Origin: JAAYHC01 sp964483175
GTDB taxonomy: Bacteria > Bacillota > UBA5301
Length of the DNA stretch: 40,144 nucleotides
Direction: 5' to 3'
NCBI GenBank assembly: GCA_964483175.1
Contig: CAZAAT010000010.1
Coordinates: 1-40,144, forward strand
Part shown: positions 23,653-32,625 of the stretch, piece by piece
How positions within the stretch are numbered: the stretch's first letter is position 1
Layout of the letters: the number at the start of each line of letters is the position of its first letter
Program-made: the position numbers and the translations under genes
The notes under the pieces: generated by a model
Database searches by the model: none
Told to the model about the DNA's origin: nothing
The model's input: only the letters and a program-made list of their open reading frames with translations

Positions 23653-24942
23653 GTGAGGATTCAGGTCCCAAAGGGAACCCAGGACATTTTGCCAGGGGAA
23701 GTCGAAAAATGGCATTATGTTGAGGAAATGATGCGGAAAGTAGCCTTTCAATACGGGTTTCAGGAAATTCGCACGCCGCTATTTGAGCATACCGAACTTT
23801 TCCAGCGCGGGATCGGTACGACGACGGATGTCGTGGAGAAAGAGATGTACACCTTTGAAGACAAAGGAGAGCGCAGCCTAACTCTGCGGCCGGAAGGCAC
23901 AGCCGGTGCTGCGCGGGCTTTTATCGAGCATAGTTACGTTGCTCGACCGCAGCCAACCAAGTTTTACTATATTGGCCCGATCTTTCGTTATGAAAGGCCG
24001 CAGGCCGGGAGGTATCGCCAGCATCATCAATTTGGTGTAGAAATCTTTGGCAGCCCTCAGCCGATTGCCGATGCCGAAGTAATTATTTTAGCTCTTGATC
24101 TTTTTTCCCGCTTAGGGTTAGCCGACTTGACGGTGAAACTCAACAATATTGGCTGTCCAACCTGTCGCCAGAGTTATCGCCAAGCCTTAATTGACTATTT
24201 GACCCCGGCCTCCGCTGACCTTTGTGCGGATTGCCGCAATCGGTTGACGCGCAACCCTCTGCGTGTGCTCGACTGTAAGCAGGATACCTGCCAAACAATT
24301 GTAGCCAATGCTCCGACGATCACCCAACATCTCTGCCTAGGCTGTCTCGACCATTTTGGCAGGGTATTGGATTATCTGAGGGCTGCTGATGTAAAGTATG
24401 AGGTGGACCCTAAGATAGTCCGCGGACTTGATTATTATACCCGGACCGTCTTTGAAATTGTCTATTCTGGTCTGGGCGCTCAAAGTACAGTCTGTGGCGG
24501 CGGGCGATATGATAATTTGATTAAAACAGTTGGCGGATCGGATACTCCTGGAGTCGGTTTTGGCATGGGGATCGAACGCCTTTTGCTTACCCTCGAAAAG
24601 AACGGGTGCTATTTGCCATCTGAGAGCGGTCCGGATCTGTACATAGCTGCTATTGGGGATGAGGCTCTGGAGAAAGCCTTCGCAGCCATGTACGACCTAC
24701 GAAATGCAGGGGTTCACGTTGTGACCGATCTGATGGGCCGTAGCTTAAAGGCTCAGCTGAAATACGCTGATAAGATTAAGGCCCGTTACGTTGCTGTTCT
24801 AGGAGAGGCCGAATTAGCTGCCGGCCAGGTCCAGTTGAAACAGATGGATGGCGGGGAGGATATTGTAATCGCCTTGCCCAATCTTGCCGACTGGATTGTA
24901 GAAAAGCTAGGTTTCGATGCAAACAAGGAGGAAGTTAAATGA
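23653..24942 (+). CDS. hisS: histidyl-tRNA synthetase
   Basis: 429 residues from GTG 23653. The ribosome site AAGGAG (23639-23644) is eight bases before it; ATG 23647 is only two bases past that site and would add two residues. Motif 1 region VPKGTQDILPGE, class II signatures FRYERPQAGRYRQHHQF, HisA motif and the ATP site CGGGRYDNL are present. It has a Cys-rich insertion (CPTCRQ ... CADC, about 175-215) that may bind zinc. The C-terminal anticodon domain is normal. It charges tRNA-His. The aspS gene follows with a four-base overlap. Confidence 0.95.
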   Translation: MRIQVPKGTQDILPGEVEKWHYVEEMMRKVAFQYGFQEIRTPLFEHTELFQRGIGTTTDVVEKEMYTFEDKGERSLTLRPEGTAGAARAFIEHSYVARPQPTKFYYIGPIFRYERPQAGRYRQHHQFGVEIFGSPQPIADAEVIILALDLFSRLGLADLTVKLNNIGCPTCRQSYRQALIDYLTPASADLCADCRNRLTRNPLRVLDCKQDTCQTIVANAPTITQHLCLGCLDHFGRVLDYLRAADVKYEVDPKIVRGLDYYTRTVFEIVYSGLGAQSTVCGGGRYDNLIKTVGGSDTPGVGFGMGIERLLLTLEKNGCYLPSESGPDLYIAAIGDEALEKAFAAMYDLRNAGVHVVTDLMGRSLKAQLKYADKIKARYVAVLGEAELAAGQVQLKQMDGGEDIVIALPNLADWIVEKLGFDANKEEVK

Positions 24943-26720
24943 AACTAGGTCATCCTGGTACTGATCGCATTGCTTGTGGCAAAGTAACTACGGATTTTGT
25001 GGGTTCCCAGGTCGTATTAACCGGATGGGTCCATCGGCGTCGGGATCATGGTGGGGTAATCTTTATTGACCTCCGCGACCGGACAGGTTTGGTTCAGGTC
25101 GTTTTTAATCCGGATAACCCGGCTGTTTTTGCTGAGGCTGAACGGTTGCGGTCCGAATATGTAATTAGTGTCTCCGGTACGGTGCAGCGCCGCCCGGAGG
25201 GGGCAACTAACCCCAATCTAGCCACCGGTGAAGTTGAGGTTTATGTTTCAGAGCTTCAGGTTCTTAACACGTCCCAGACACCGCCTTTTGCTATTGCCGA
25301 CTACCGAGATGTGGATGAGGCTCTCCGCCTGAAATACAGGTATCTGGACCTGCGTAGGCCAGAACTTCAGAGTAAAATCATTTTTCGGCATCAGCTTGTT
25401 AAGGCAGTTCGTGATTATTTGGATGGGCAAGGTTTCTTAGAGATTGAAACACCCTTTTTGACCCGCAGTACGCCGGAAGGAGCACGAGATTATCTGGTTC
25501 CCAGCCGGGTGCATCCAGGCAGTTTCTATGCTTTACCTCAGTCACCGCAGCTATTTAAGCAACTACTGATGGTTTCTGGATTTGAACGCTACTTTCAAAT
25601 CGTCAAGTGTTTCCGTGATGAGGATCTACGGGCAGACCGCCAGCCGGAATTCACCCAGATCGATATCGAGATGTCCTTTGTCAGCCCGCAAGATGTTCAG
25701 GATTTGGCTGAGGGTATGTTCTCCTATATCCATGAACGAGTCTTCGGTACACCGCTAGCCATCCCGTTTCCCCGGTTAACCTGGACCGAGGCGATGGAAC
25801 GTTTCGGGTCTGATCGTCCCGATCTACGCTTTGGGCTGGAGTTAATTGATTTCACTGACTTGGTTGCCGATAGCGGGTTCAAAGTCTTTAGCTCAGTTGC
25901 CAAATCGGGTGGCAAAGTCAAAGGGATTAATGCCAAAGGTTGTGCCACCTTTAGTCGCCGGGAGATCGATAGCCTAACGGAGTATGTGGCTCAATTTGGG
26001 GCCAAAGGACTAGCTTGGATTGTCGTAACCGAAGATGAGGTTAAGTCGCCGATTGCCAAATTCTTTAGCGAAGAAGAACTGAACCAATTGCTTGCAGCTG
26101 CCGAAGCGGTCCCTGGTGACTTGCTGCTCTTTGTCGCCGATAAACCACCAGTAGTAGCTGCAGCTTTAGGCAATCTCCGGCTGGAGCTGGCCAGGCGCAC
26201 CGGCTTGATTACAGATCAGACACCAGACAAATATGTCTGGATTACGGATTTTCCGATGTTCGAGTACTCCGAAGAAGACCAGAAATATGTGGCTATTCAC
26301 CACCCCTTTACCTCTCCGCGAGACGAGGATTTGCAGTTTGTAACCGCAAACCCTGTCGGAGTAAAGGCCAAGGCCTATGATCTCGTTTTAAACGGTATCG
26401 AACTCGGTGGTGGCAGCATCAGAATTCACCAACAGTCGGTCCAAGAACAGATCTTTGCGGCCCTTGGTTTAAGCCAGGAGGAGGTCGCGGATAAGTTCGG
26501 CTTCTTACTTGAAGCCCTTAGTTACGGAGCTCCCCCGCACGGTGGAATAGCTTTTGGCTTGGACCGCTTAGTGATGCTCTGGAGCAAATCAGAGTCAATC
26601 CGCGAGGTAATTGCTTTTCCGAAAACGCAAAGTGCCATGGATTTAATGAGTAAGGCACCTTCACAAGTTTCGGAAAAACAGCTTGAGGAACTTGGACTAG
26701 TGGTAGAAGTCGAAGAGTAA
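24939..26720 (+). CDS. aspS: aspartyl-tRNA synthetase
   Basis: 593 residues, the usual bacterial length with the GAD insertion. N-terminal OB anticodon domain (VVLTGWVHRRRDHGGVIF), motif 2 FRDEDLRADRQPEFTQ (about 223), GAD domain (about 295-410), and motif 3 GIAFGLDRLVMLWS (about 536). GGAGG precedes the ATG; the start overlaps the hisS stop by four bases, so hisS-aspS is one operon. Whether it is a discriminating or nondiscriminating enzyme is not clear from what I can see. 6S RNA follows. Confidence 0.96.
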   Translation: MKLGHPGTDRIACGKVTTDFVGSQVVLTGWVHRRRDHGGVIFIDLRDRTGLVQVVFNPDNPAVFAEAERLRSEYVISVSGTVQRRPEGATNPNLATGEVEVYVSELQVLNTSQTPPFAIADYRDVDEALRLKYRYLDLRRPELQSKIIFRHQLVKAVRDYLDGQGFLEIETPFLTRSTPEGARDYLVPSRVHPGSFYALPQSPQLFKQLLMVSGFERYFQIVKCFRDEDLRADRQPEFTQIDIEMSFVSPQDVQDLAEGMFSYIHERVFGTPLAIPFPRLTWTEAMERFGSDRPDLRFGLELIDFTDLVADSGFKVFSSVAKSGGKVKGINAKGCATFSRREIDSLTEYVAQFGAKGLAWIVVTEDEVKSPIAKFFSEEELNQLLAAAEAVPGDLLLFVADKPPVVAAALGNLRLELARRTGLITDQTPDKYVWITDFPMFEYSEEDQKYVAIHHPFTSPRDEDLQFVTANPVGVKAKAYDLVLNGIELGGGSIRIHQQSVQEQIFAALGLSQEEVADKFGFLLEALSYGAPPHGGIAFGLDRLVMLWSKSESIREVIAFPKTQSAMDLMSKAPSQVSEKQLEELGLVVEVEE

Positions 26721-26758
26721 AACTAGCAGAAGTGGGGAAAATATCCACATAGCGTGGC

Positions 26759-26788
26759 TTGAAACTTCTGTAGCGACTGTGATATGAT
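26759..26788 (+). promoter_or_regulatory. promoter of 6S RNA
   Basis: TTGAAA (26759-26764) and TATGAT (26783-26788), spacer 18. Transcription would start around 26795, just ahead of the 6S closing stem. Confidence 0.65.
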
Positions 26789-26799
26789 GTGGGTGAAAG

Positions 26800-27000
26800 A
26801 AATAGATATTAATGCGGCCCTACGATGTGCGTGGTTAAGCTGACATGTGTTGTGAACCAACACACAACGCACGGGAGCCCGGCCTCTGATTGTGGACTGA
26901 AAGCCATTTCGGATGGACTCACGAAGCGGTCAGGAGGGCACCCACCTGGTTAGCAGGTTCAGCAACGACTCAGCAATTTAGCGGCATTTGTGGGGCTGAA
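26800..27000 (+). ncRNA. ssrS: 6S RNA
   Basis: Long near-continuous hairpin with the standard 6S landmarks. The closing stem pairs GCCCTACGA (26818-26826) with TTGTGGGGC (26988-26996). The 3' side of the central bulge reads GGGCACCCACCTGG...CAGGTTCA, comparable to the CACCTTGAACCAAGGGTTCA segment of E. coli 6S RNA, and GCGGCATTTG matches its 3' GGCGGCATCT. The large bubble mimics an open promoter and binds sigma-A RNA polymerase. Its place between aspS and tcdA is the same as bsrA in B. subtilis. Ends are approximate. Confidence 0.88.
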
Positions 27001-27007
27001 GGTAAGA

Positions 27008-27040
27008 CTGTTGACAATATCATTGTCAGCGGTTTTTTTT
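27008..27040 (+). terminator. terminator after 6S RNA
   Basis: An 11-bp hairpin with core TGACAAT / ATTGTCA around ATC, extended by GC and GU pairs, is followed directly by eight T residues (27033-27040). A textbook intrinsic terminator that ends the 6S transcript. Confidence 0.88.
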
Positions 27041-27130
27041 ATGCTCCCTGTCGGGCAGACTTTTTTGAGGGCTCGCAAACAATCTTTTCTCAGGCAGGAG
27101 ATCTTTGACGATTAACAAAAGGATAGTAGC

Positions 27131-27826
27131 ATGAAACAACAGTTTGCTAGAACAAAAATGCTTATTGGAGAATCGGGCCTAGCGATTTTGCAGAGCGCAG
27201 CAGTTATTGTTTGTGGTCTAGGTGGAGTAGGTTCGTATGTGGCGGAATCTTTAGCTAGGAGCGGGGTCGGCCGACTTAGACTAGTTGATTTTGACACCGT
27301 TGATCTTACGAATATCAACAGGCAGTTGCCTGCCTTGACTTCAACCGTGGGCCGAGTAAAAACGGAAGTAATGGCGGCGCGTTTATTGGACATTAACCCC
27401 GGACTGGTCGTCGAAACGCTGCCAGTTAAGATCGGATCGGATACGATCGAACAAGTCTTAGACGGCTGCTGGGATTACGTAGCCGATGCCATCGATGATG
27501 TGTCGGCAAAAGTATTGTTGATCAAAAATAGCCGGGCACAAGCCATGCCGGTTATTAGCAGTATGGGGGCAGGGAACAAACTAGATCCAACCTTAGTTCG
27601 GGTCGCTGATATCAGTAAGACTTATGGGTGTGCTTTGGCGAAAGTGATGCGCCGCAGTTTGCGGGAGGCCGGGATTAGTTCGGGGGTATTAACTGTATTT
27701 TCCCCTGAATCTCCGCCCGAGACCAAGGCTGTCGGCAGGACCCCGGCAAGCATGGCTTTTGTTCCGGGGACCTTTGGACTAACAATGGCTGCTGAGATAG
27801 TCAAACAGCTCATCGCCGAGGCTTAA
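27131..27826 (+). CDS. tcdA: ThiF-family tRNA threonylcarbamoyladenosine dehydratase, TcdA
   Basis: 231 residues. E1-like nucleotide-binding site VCGLGGVGSYVAESLARSG (about 29-47), then LVDFDTVDLTNINRQ, and the C-terminal ADAIDD and FSPE segments typical of YgdL/TcdA. The enzyme uses ATP to dehydrate and cyclise t6A at tRNA position 37. AAAAGGA precedes the ATG. B. subtilis yrvM is at the same place, between aspS/6S and rarA. The family is close to other ThiF proteins, but the length and the synteny support TcdA. Confidence 0.9.
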   Translation: MKQQFARTKMLIGESGLAILQSAAVIVCGLGGVGSYVAESLARSGVGRLRLVDFDTVDLTNINRQLPALTSTVGRVKTEVMAARLLDINPGLVVETLPVKIGSDTIEQVLDGCWDYVADAIDDVSAKVLLIKNSRAQAMPVISSMGAGNKLDPTLVRVADISKTYGCALAKVMRRSLREAGISSGVLTVFSPESPPETKAVGRTPASMAFVPGTFGLTMAAEIVKQLIAEA

Positions 27827-27840
27827 GTGGGGGATTGGTA

Positions 27841-29148
27841 GTGAATCTTTTTGAAAGCAGTATATCGGAACAATCTTTACCATTGGCGGCGAGGTTACGT
27901 CCGAAAAATCTTCAGGAGTTTGTGGGGCAGGAACACTTGGTTGGGCCCGGGCGGATGCTGCGCCGGATGATCGAGGCTGATCGACTAGCTTCGCTGATCT
28001 TTTACGGGCCACCGGGAACCGGTAAAACGACCCTCGCGGAGATTATCGCTGCCTCAACCAATTCCAGATTCGAACGATTGAACGCGGTAGCTTCGGGAGT
28101 AGCGGATGTCCGGACAGTAATCACAAATGCCAAAGAAGCTCGCGACCTGTATGGTACGCGCACCGTATTGTTCATCGATGAGATTCACCGCTTCAATAAA
28201 GCGCAGCAAGATGTCCTTTTAAAAGCGGTTGAGGATGGGGTAATCATACTGATCGGTGCGACAACCGAAAACCCATATTTTGAAGTCAACGGGGCCTTGC
28301 TTTCACGGTCGCGAATTTTCCAGCTGAACCCTTTGGGTTCTGAAGAATTGGCCCGGATTGCTGACCGGGCCTTGCATGATCCTAGAGGCCTGGCACCCTA
28401 CCAACCCCAGGTCACACCGGAGGCGCTGGAGTTTCTGATAGACTCGGCCGGCAGCGATGCTAGAGTTCTACTCAACGCCTTAGAACTAGCTGTTTTAACT
28501 ACTCCCCCTAACCAAAACGGTATTCGTTTAATCGATCTGAGCGTGGCCCAAGAAAGTATCCAAAAGCCTGCTCTTAAATACGATAAAAAGGGCGATAATC
28601 ATTATGATGTGGCCTCAGCATTAATCAAAAGCATCAGAGGCTCTGATCCTGATGCCGCCTTGTATTGGTTGGCCAGAATGCTCGTTGCCGGGGAAGATCC
28701 CAAATTCATCGCCCGCAGAATTATCATTTCAGCCTCCGAAGATGTCGGAAATGCTGATCCGCAGGCGCTCGCTTTAGCAGTTTCTGCGTTTCAAGCAGTT
28801 GAGCGAATTGGCATGCCGGAGGCTCGGATCATCTTGGGACAAGCCGTAACCTATTTAGCATGTGCTCCAAAAAGCAACCGAGCCTACCAAGGTATTAATG
28901 AGGCCATTGCTGATGTGAACAAATATCCGGCTTATCGAGTCCCCCTTCATTTACGCGACGCATCTTACCGGGGGGCGCGACAACTTGGTCATGGGGTCGG
29001 GTACAAATATCCTCATGATTACCCGAATGCGTGGGTATGCCAAGACTATCTTCCCGAAGAACTCAAGGACAGGGTATACTACAACCTGAGCGATCAAGGT
29101 GCTGAATTATCTTTAAAGCAAAATTTGGCCAAGCGGCGCAAACAATAA
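27841..29148 (+). CDS. rarA: replication-associated recombination AAA+ ATPase RarA/MgsA
   Basis: 435 residues from GTG 27841 (GGGGGA six bases upstream; TTG 27835 is too close). Motifs: LRPKNLQEFVGQEHLVGPG, Walker A GPPGTGKTTLAE (about 56), Walker B LFIDEIHRFNKAQQD (about 106), sensor 1 GATTENPYFEV, and the C-terminal tetramerisation part ending YNLSDQGAELSL. It acts at stalled replication forks with SSB. It follows tcdA by 14 bases, as yrvM-yrvN in B. subtilis. Confidence 0.95.
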   Translation: MNLFESSISEQSLPLAARLRPKNLQEFVGQEHLVGPGRMLRRMIEADRLASLIFYGPPGTGKTTLAEIIAASTNSRFERLNAVASGVADVRTVITNAKEARDLYGTRTVLFIDEIHRFNKAQQDVLLKAVEDGVIILIGATTENPYFEVNGALLSRSRIFQLNPLGSEELARIADRALHDPRGLAPYQPQVTPEALEFLIDSAGSDARVLLNALELAVLTTPPNQNGIRLIDLSVAQESIQKPALKYDKKGDNHYDVASALIKSIRGSDPDAALYWLARMLVAGEDPKFIARRIIISASEDVGNADPQALALAVSAFQAVERIGMPEARIILGQAVTYLACAPKSNRAYQGINEAIADVNKYPAYRVPLHLRDASYRGARQLGHGVGYKYPHDYPNAWVCQDYLPEELKDRVYYNLSDQGAELSLKQNLAKRRKQ

Positions 29149-29167
29149 ATCTGTTGTGAGTTAGTAA

Positions 29168-29196
29168 TTGACAGCCATTGGCAACGGTGTTAAGAT
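29168..29196 (+). promoter_or_regulatory. promoter of the Rrf2-iscS-iscU-mnmA operon
   Basis: TTGACA (29168-29173, perfect) and TAAGAT (29191-29196) with a 17-base spacer. It starts the iron-sulfur operon 55 bases before the regulator gene. Confidence 0.8.
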
Positions 29197-29209
29197 GAAA
29201 ACACAACAA

Positions 29210-29230
29210 TTCCGATAGAAGTACTCGGAA
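29210..29230. promoter_or_regulatory. inverted repeat, candidate operator for the Rrf2 regulator
   Basis: TTCCGA (29210-29215) and TCGGAA (29225-29230) are perfect inverted half-sites separated by nine bases. They lie just after the promoter, where binding would block transcription. Rrf2 dimers bind such palindromes, so autoregulation by the encoded protein is inferred. Confidence 0.5.
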
Positions 29231-29250
29231 ATGCTTTTGGGGGTTTTCTT

Positions 29251-29676
29251 TTGCGTCTTTCAACTAAGGGTCGCTATGGACTTAAAGCCATGGTTGATCT
29301 AGCTTTGCATTACGGCAAAGAGACGACGCCGCTTAATGAGATTGCGGACCGGCAGGATATCAGTCAAGCGTATTTAGAGCAGCTAATGGCCAGCTTACGC
29401 AAGTCCGGCCTGGTTCAGTCGATTCGTGGCGCTCAAGGAGGATATCGCTTGACTAAATCCCCCGATAAGATCACCATTGGTGAAGTGCTGAGGTCGTTAG
29501 AGGGACCTTTAGTACCAGTGGACTGTGTTGATAAAATGGGCGCAGGATGTGAAAAAATGGAGGGTTGCTATACAATCATTGTCTGGGAAAAGTTGCGGGA
29601 CGCTATTGATGAGGTTTTAGACTCCTTAACGCTAAAAGATTTGATGGAGCAGAACGTATCCAAACAGGGAGATTAG
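29251..29676 (+). CDS. Rrf2-family transcriptional regulator (IscR/CymR-like)
   Basis: 141 residues, TTG start behind GGGGG. Winged helix: MRLSTKGRYGLKAMVDLAL, then IADRQDISQAYLEQLMASLRKSGLVQSIRG and GGYRLTK. The C-terminal part has three cysteines (VDCVDKMGAGCEKMEGC, about 91-107) spaced 7 and 5, similar to but not identical with the IscR cluster ligands spaced 5 and 5; CymR lacks them. This favours an Fe-S or thiol-sensing IscR-like regulator. It starts the iscS-iscU-mnmA operon and probably controls it through the nearby palindrome. Confidence 0.88.
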   Translation: MRLSTKGRYGLKAMVDLALHYGKETTPLNEIADRQDISQAYLEQLMASLRKSGLVQSIRGAQGGYRLTKSPDKITIGEVLRSLEGPLVPVDCVDKMGAGCEKMEGCYTIIVWEKLRDAIDEVLDSLTLKDLMEQNVSKQGD

Positions 29677-29687
29677 GGGTGTTTGAG

Positions 29688-30851
29688 ATGAAACGGATTT
29701 ATTTAGACCATGCAGCTACTACCCCAGTACGACCGGAAGTACTAACCGAGATGCTGCCGTATTTTAGTGAAAATTTCGGCAATCCTTCAAGTATTTACGC
29801 TTTCGGCAGGGAAAATCGGAGTGCAATTGACCGTGCTCGAGATCTAATCGCATCCCAACTGGGCTGTGCTGCCCGGGAAATTGTTTTCACCGGGAGCGGT
29901 TCAGAAGCAGACAACTTGGCTATTAAAGGGTTTGCGTTGGCGAATAAACATAAGGGGAATCACATCATTACCTCTGCCGTTGAACACCATGCAGTTTTAG
30001 ATACCGTAAAATACCTAGACAAGCTAGGGTTTGAAATAACGCTCTTGCCGGTGGATCACTACGGGATGGTTTCCCCAGATGAGCTGGCACAGGCATTACG
30101 TCCGGAGACAATTCTTGTCTCAATCATGTATGCCAATAACGAAGTTGGTACGGTCAACCCGATTCCTGAGTTGGCGAAAGTCTGTCGGGAGGCCGGAGTT
30201 TGTTTCCATACCGACGCGGTTCAGGCCGGGGGAGTATTGGATCTTAATGTCTCTGAACTTGGGGTAGACATGCTCACCCTTTCAGCGCATAAATTTTATG
30301 GGCCCAAAGGTGTTGGCCTTCTTTATGTGCGTAAAGGAATCAAACTGGATTCGTTGATTCATGGCGGGGGGCAAGAGCGGGGTCGGAGAGCAGGTACGGA
30401 GAACATTGCCGGGATAGTTGGGATGGCCAAGGCGCTAGAGTTGGCTAATCAAGAGCGGCTGGAGATAAATGAGCGGATTACTGCCTTGCGCGAACAGTTG
30501 ATTATCGGGTTGCGCGATCGGATTCCGGAGATCAGGCTCAACGGCCATCCGACCGAACGGCTGCCCAATAATGTCAATATCTCGATACGGTATATCGAAG
30601 GGGAATCGTTGCTACTAAATCTAGATCTGAAAGGCATTGCTGCTTCTAGTGGGTCAGCCTGTACTTCAGGGTCGTTAGAAGCTTCCCATGTTCTGTTGGC
30701 GATGGGGATTCCGCACGAGATTGCCCATGGCTCACTCCGGCTTACTCTCGGAAGAGAGACGACCGAAGAGGAGATCAATTACCTGCTAGAAGTATTGCCG
30801 CCGATTGTAGAAAAACTACGAGCGATGTCACCTTTGTATTCCCCCAGCTAG
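29688..30851 (+). CDS. iscS: cysteine desulfurase IscS/NifS
   Basis: 387 residues from ATG 29688 (AGGGG eight bases before it; GTG 29679 lies inside that site). A PLP enzyme that removes sulfur from cysteine: YLDHAATTPVRPEV at the start, PLP lysine in LSAHKFYGPKG (about 201), substrate Cys325 in SSGSACTSGSLEASH. HTDAVQ and GGGQERGRRAGTENI are present. It supplies sulfur to IscU for Fe-S clusters and to MnmA for tRNA thiolation, both encoded immediately downstream. Confidence 0.95.
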   Translation: MKRIYLDHAATTPVRPEVLTEMLPYFSENFGNPSSIYAFGRENRSAIDRARDLIASQLGCAAREIVFTGSGSEADNLAIKGFALANKHKGNHIITSAVEHHAVLDTVKYLDKLGFEITLLPVDHYGMVSPDELAQALRPETILVSIMYANNEVGTVNPIPELAKVCREAGVCFHTDAVQAGGVLDLNVSELGVDMLTLSAHKFYGPKGVGLLYVRKGIKLDSLIHGGGQERGRRAGTENIAGIVGMAKALELANQERLEINERITALREQLIIGLRDRIPEIRLNGHPTERLPNNVNISIRYIEGESLLLNLDLKGIAASSGSACTSGSLEASHVLLAMGIPHEIAHGSLRLTLGRETTEEEINYLLEVLPPIVEKLRAMSPLYSPS

Positions 30852-30867
30852 AGAGGAGTAATCGACA

Positions 30868-31248
30868 ATGTACAGTGAAAAGGTAATGGAGCATTTTATG
30901 AATCCGCGTAACGTAGGCGAAATAACCGATGCCGACGGGGTAGGAACCGAGGGCAATCCGGTCTGCGGTGATATTATGCGGATCTACATTAAAGTTGATG
31001 AATCTGATCGGATCACCGATGTTAAATTTAAAACTTTCGGTTGTGGTGCAGCCATTGCAACCAGCGATATGGTATGTGAAATGGTTATTGGAAAAACTAT
31101 TGATGAGGCTTTACAAATAACCAACGCTGCAGTTGCTGAAGCTTTAGAAGGTTTGCCGCCGAACAAAATGCACTGTTCGAACTTGGCGGCAGATGCATTG
31201 CATAAGGCGATTGCCAACTTCAAAGAACGGCAGACGAAGCAAGCGTAA
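30868..31248 (+). CDS. iscU: iron-sulfur scaffold protein IscU/NifU-type
   Basis: 126 residues, one NifU N-terminal domain. Three ligand cysteines are in place: NPVCGDIMRIYI (about Cys33), FGCGAAIATSDM (about Cys58) and KMHCSNLAADAL (about Cys101), with the Asp after the first Cys that helps cluster release. It holds nascent Fe-S clusters built from IscS sulfur. It lies 16 bases after iscS. No hscA, hscB or fdx genes are near, as is common for Clostridia. Confidence 0.95.
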   Translation: MYSEKVMEHFMNPRNVGEITDADGVGTEGNPVCGDIMRIYIKVDESDRITDVKFKTFGCGAAIATSDMVCEMVIGKTIDEALQITNAAVAEALEGLPPNKMHCSNLAADALHKAIANFKERQTKQA

Positions 31249-31261
31249 CAGAGGTGAACCG

Positions 31262-32371
31262 ATGCCCAAAGGTAAAAAGGTTTTGGTGGCGATGAGCGGT
31301 GGAGTTGACAGTTCTGTCGCTGCCGCGCTGTTAATCGAGGCCGGATACGAGTGTATCGGTGCAACTATGCAATTATGGCCAAAATGTCTTCCGATGCCTG
31401 AGGATAACGAGGGAGGCTGTTGCTCTTTGAGCGCAGTTGAAGATGCTCGTCGGGTCAGTGACCAACTGGGGATGCCGTACTACGTCCTCAACTTTCAAGA
31501 TATCTTTGAGCATGAGGTTGTCCGTACGTTTGCAGGTGAATATCAGCACGGTCGAACGCCAAATCCCTGTATCGTCTGCAATCGGAAGGTCAAGTTTGAG
31601 GCCTTAATCGATAAAGCCCAAGAACTCGGTATGGATTATATCGCTACCGGTCATTACGGCCGGATCGGTTTTGATGAACAAACGCAGCGTTATACGCTGA
31701 AAAAGGGAATTGATGCCACCAAGGATCAAAGCTATGTGCTCTATACGATGACCCAGGTTCAGCTGAGCAAAACCCTTATGCCGCTGGGCACTTATACCAA
31801 AGAGGAAACGCGGCGAATCGCCCGTAAATTAAGGCTGCAAGTTGCTGATAAATCTGAAAGTCAGGAAATTTGTTTCATTCCTGACAACGATTACCACCGA
31901 TTTTTACGCGATTACGCTCCTAGTTCCCAAAAACCGGGTCAGATCGTAGATACTCAGGGTCGAGTTCTCGGAACTCACCAGGGAATAGCTTTTTATACTG
32001 TTGGACAGCGACGGGGGATAGGGATCTCCGGATCAGAGCCGTACTATGTTGTGCGCTTAGATCCAGAGAAAAACGAGGTGATTGTCGGCACCGGCGCTGA
32101 AGTTTTTGCGGACGGTTGCACCCTCATCGACTTGAACTGGTTATCGATTCCCCCGCCGGAACAAGGTACCACTTTGCCTGTCGGGATTAAAATTCGCTAT
32201 AATTCCCCGGTGGTGTCAGCTCGGATAAGTATGATCGCTAACGACACCTTGCGGGTTATCTTTGACGAGCCGCAACGGGCGGTCACCCCCGGACAGGCTG
32301 GAGTTCTTTACCAAGGGGATTTAGTGTTGGGAGGCGGGACGATATCTGCCAGTTTAGGTCTGACTGATTAG
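31262..32371 (+). CDS. mnmA: tRNA-specific 2-thiouridylase MnmA
   Basis: 369 residues from ATG 31262 (GAGGTG upstream). PP-loop SGGVDSSVAAAL (about 12-23), catalytic Cys in TPNPCIVCNRKVKF (about Cys103) and the second Cys in SQEICFIPDNDYHRFL (about 204), with C-terminal beta barrel. It makes 2-thiouridine at the wobble position of tRNA Glu, Gln and Lys with sulfur from IscS. It is 13 bases past iscU, so the operon joins Fe-S assembly and tRNA thiolation. Confidence 0.95.
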   Translation: MPKGKKVLVAMSGGVDSSVAAALLIEAGYECIGATMQLWPKCLPMPEDNEGGCCSLSAVEDARRVSDQLGMPYYVLNFQDIFEHEVVRTFAGEYQHGRTPNPCIVCNRKVKFEALIDKAQELGMDYIATGHYGRIGFDEQTQRYTLKKGIDATKDQSYVLYTMTQVQLSKTLMPLGTYTKEETRRIARKLRLQVADKSESQEICFIPDNDYHRFLRDYAPSSQKPGQIVDTQGRVLGTHQGIAFYTVGQRRGIGISGSEPYYVVRLDPEKNEVIVGTGAEVFADGCTLIDLNWLSIPPPEQGTTLPVGIKIRYNSPVVSARISMIANDTLRVIFDEPQRAVTPGQAGVLYQGDLVLGGGTISASLGLTD

Positions 32372-32415
32372 CCCCTCCACTGTGCATACTAAGTCACGAA
32401 AGGAGTAGACTTGGC

Positions 32416-32625
32416 ATGCGCAAGTTGTGGAAGGGGCTTTTGATTTCAAGCTTAGCTTGGGCCGTTATCGGACTTGTGGTAATGGCCGGGCGGAAAAGGC
32501 AAAAAACAACTACTGCTCGAAAGGTTCGCCGTAATTTAGCAAGAGTTACTGCTGTTAACCTTCCCCTTGCAAAAGGAGTCAAATCGGGGCGTACTTACTT
32601 AGCTAGGCTCCGGCGTAGAGGGTAA
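32416..32625 (+). CDS. small basic membrane protein, unknown
   Basis: 69 residues. One hydrophobic helix (about 8-24, LLISSLAWAVIGLVVMA) is followed by a Lys/Arg-rich tail (GRKRQKTTTARKVRRNLARV ... RLRRRG), so it is likely anchored with the tail in the cytoplasm (positive-inside), possibly near nucleic acid or the membrane surface. It has a ribosome site (AAAGGAG) and its stop overlaps the next ATG, supporting translational coupling with the AI-2E family gene. No family recognised. Confidence 0.65.
   Translation: MRKLWKGLLISSLAWAVIGLVVMAGRKRQKTTTARKVRRNLARVTAVNLPLAKGVKSGRTYLARLRRRG

Noticed and set aside
26890..27108. 72-codon open frame downstream of aspS
   Set aside because: It lies inside the 6S RNA and its terminator and has no ribosome site.
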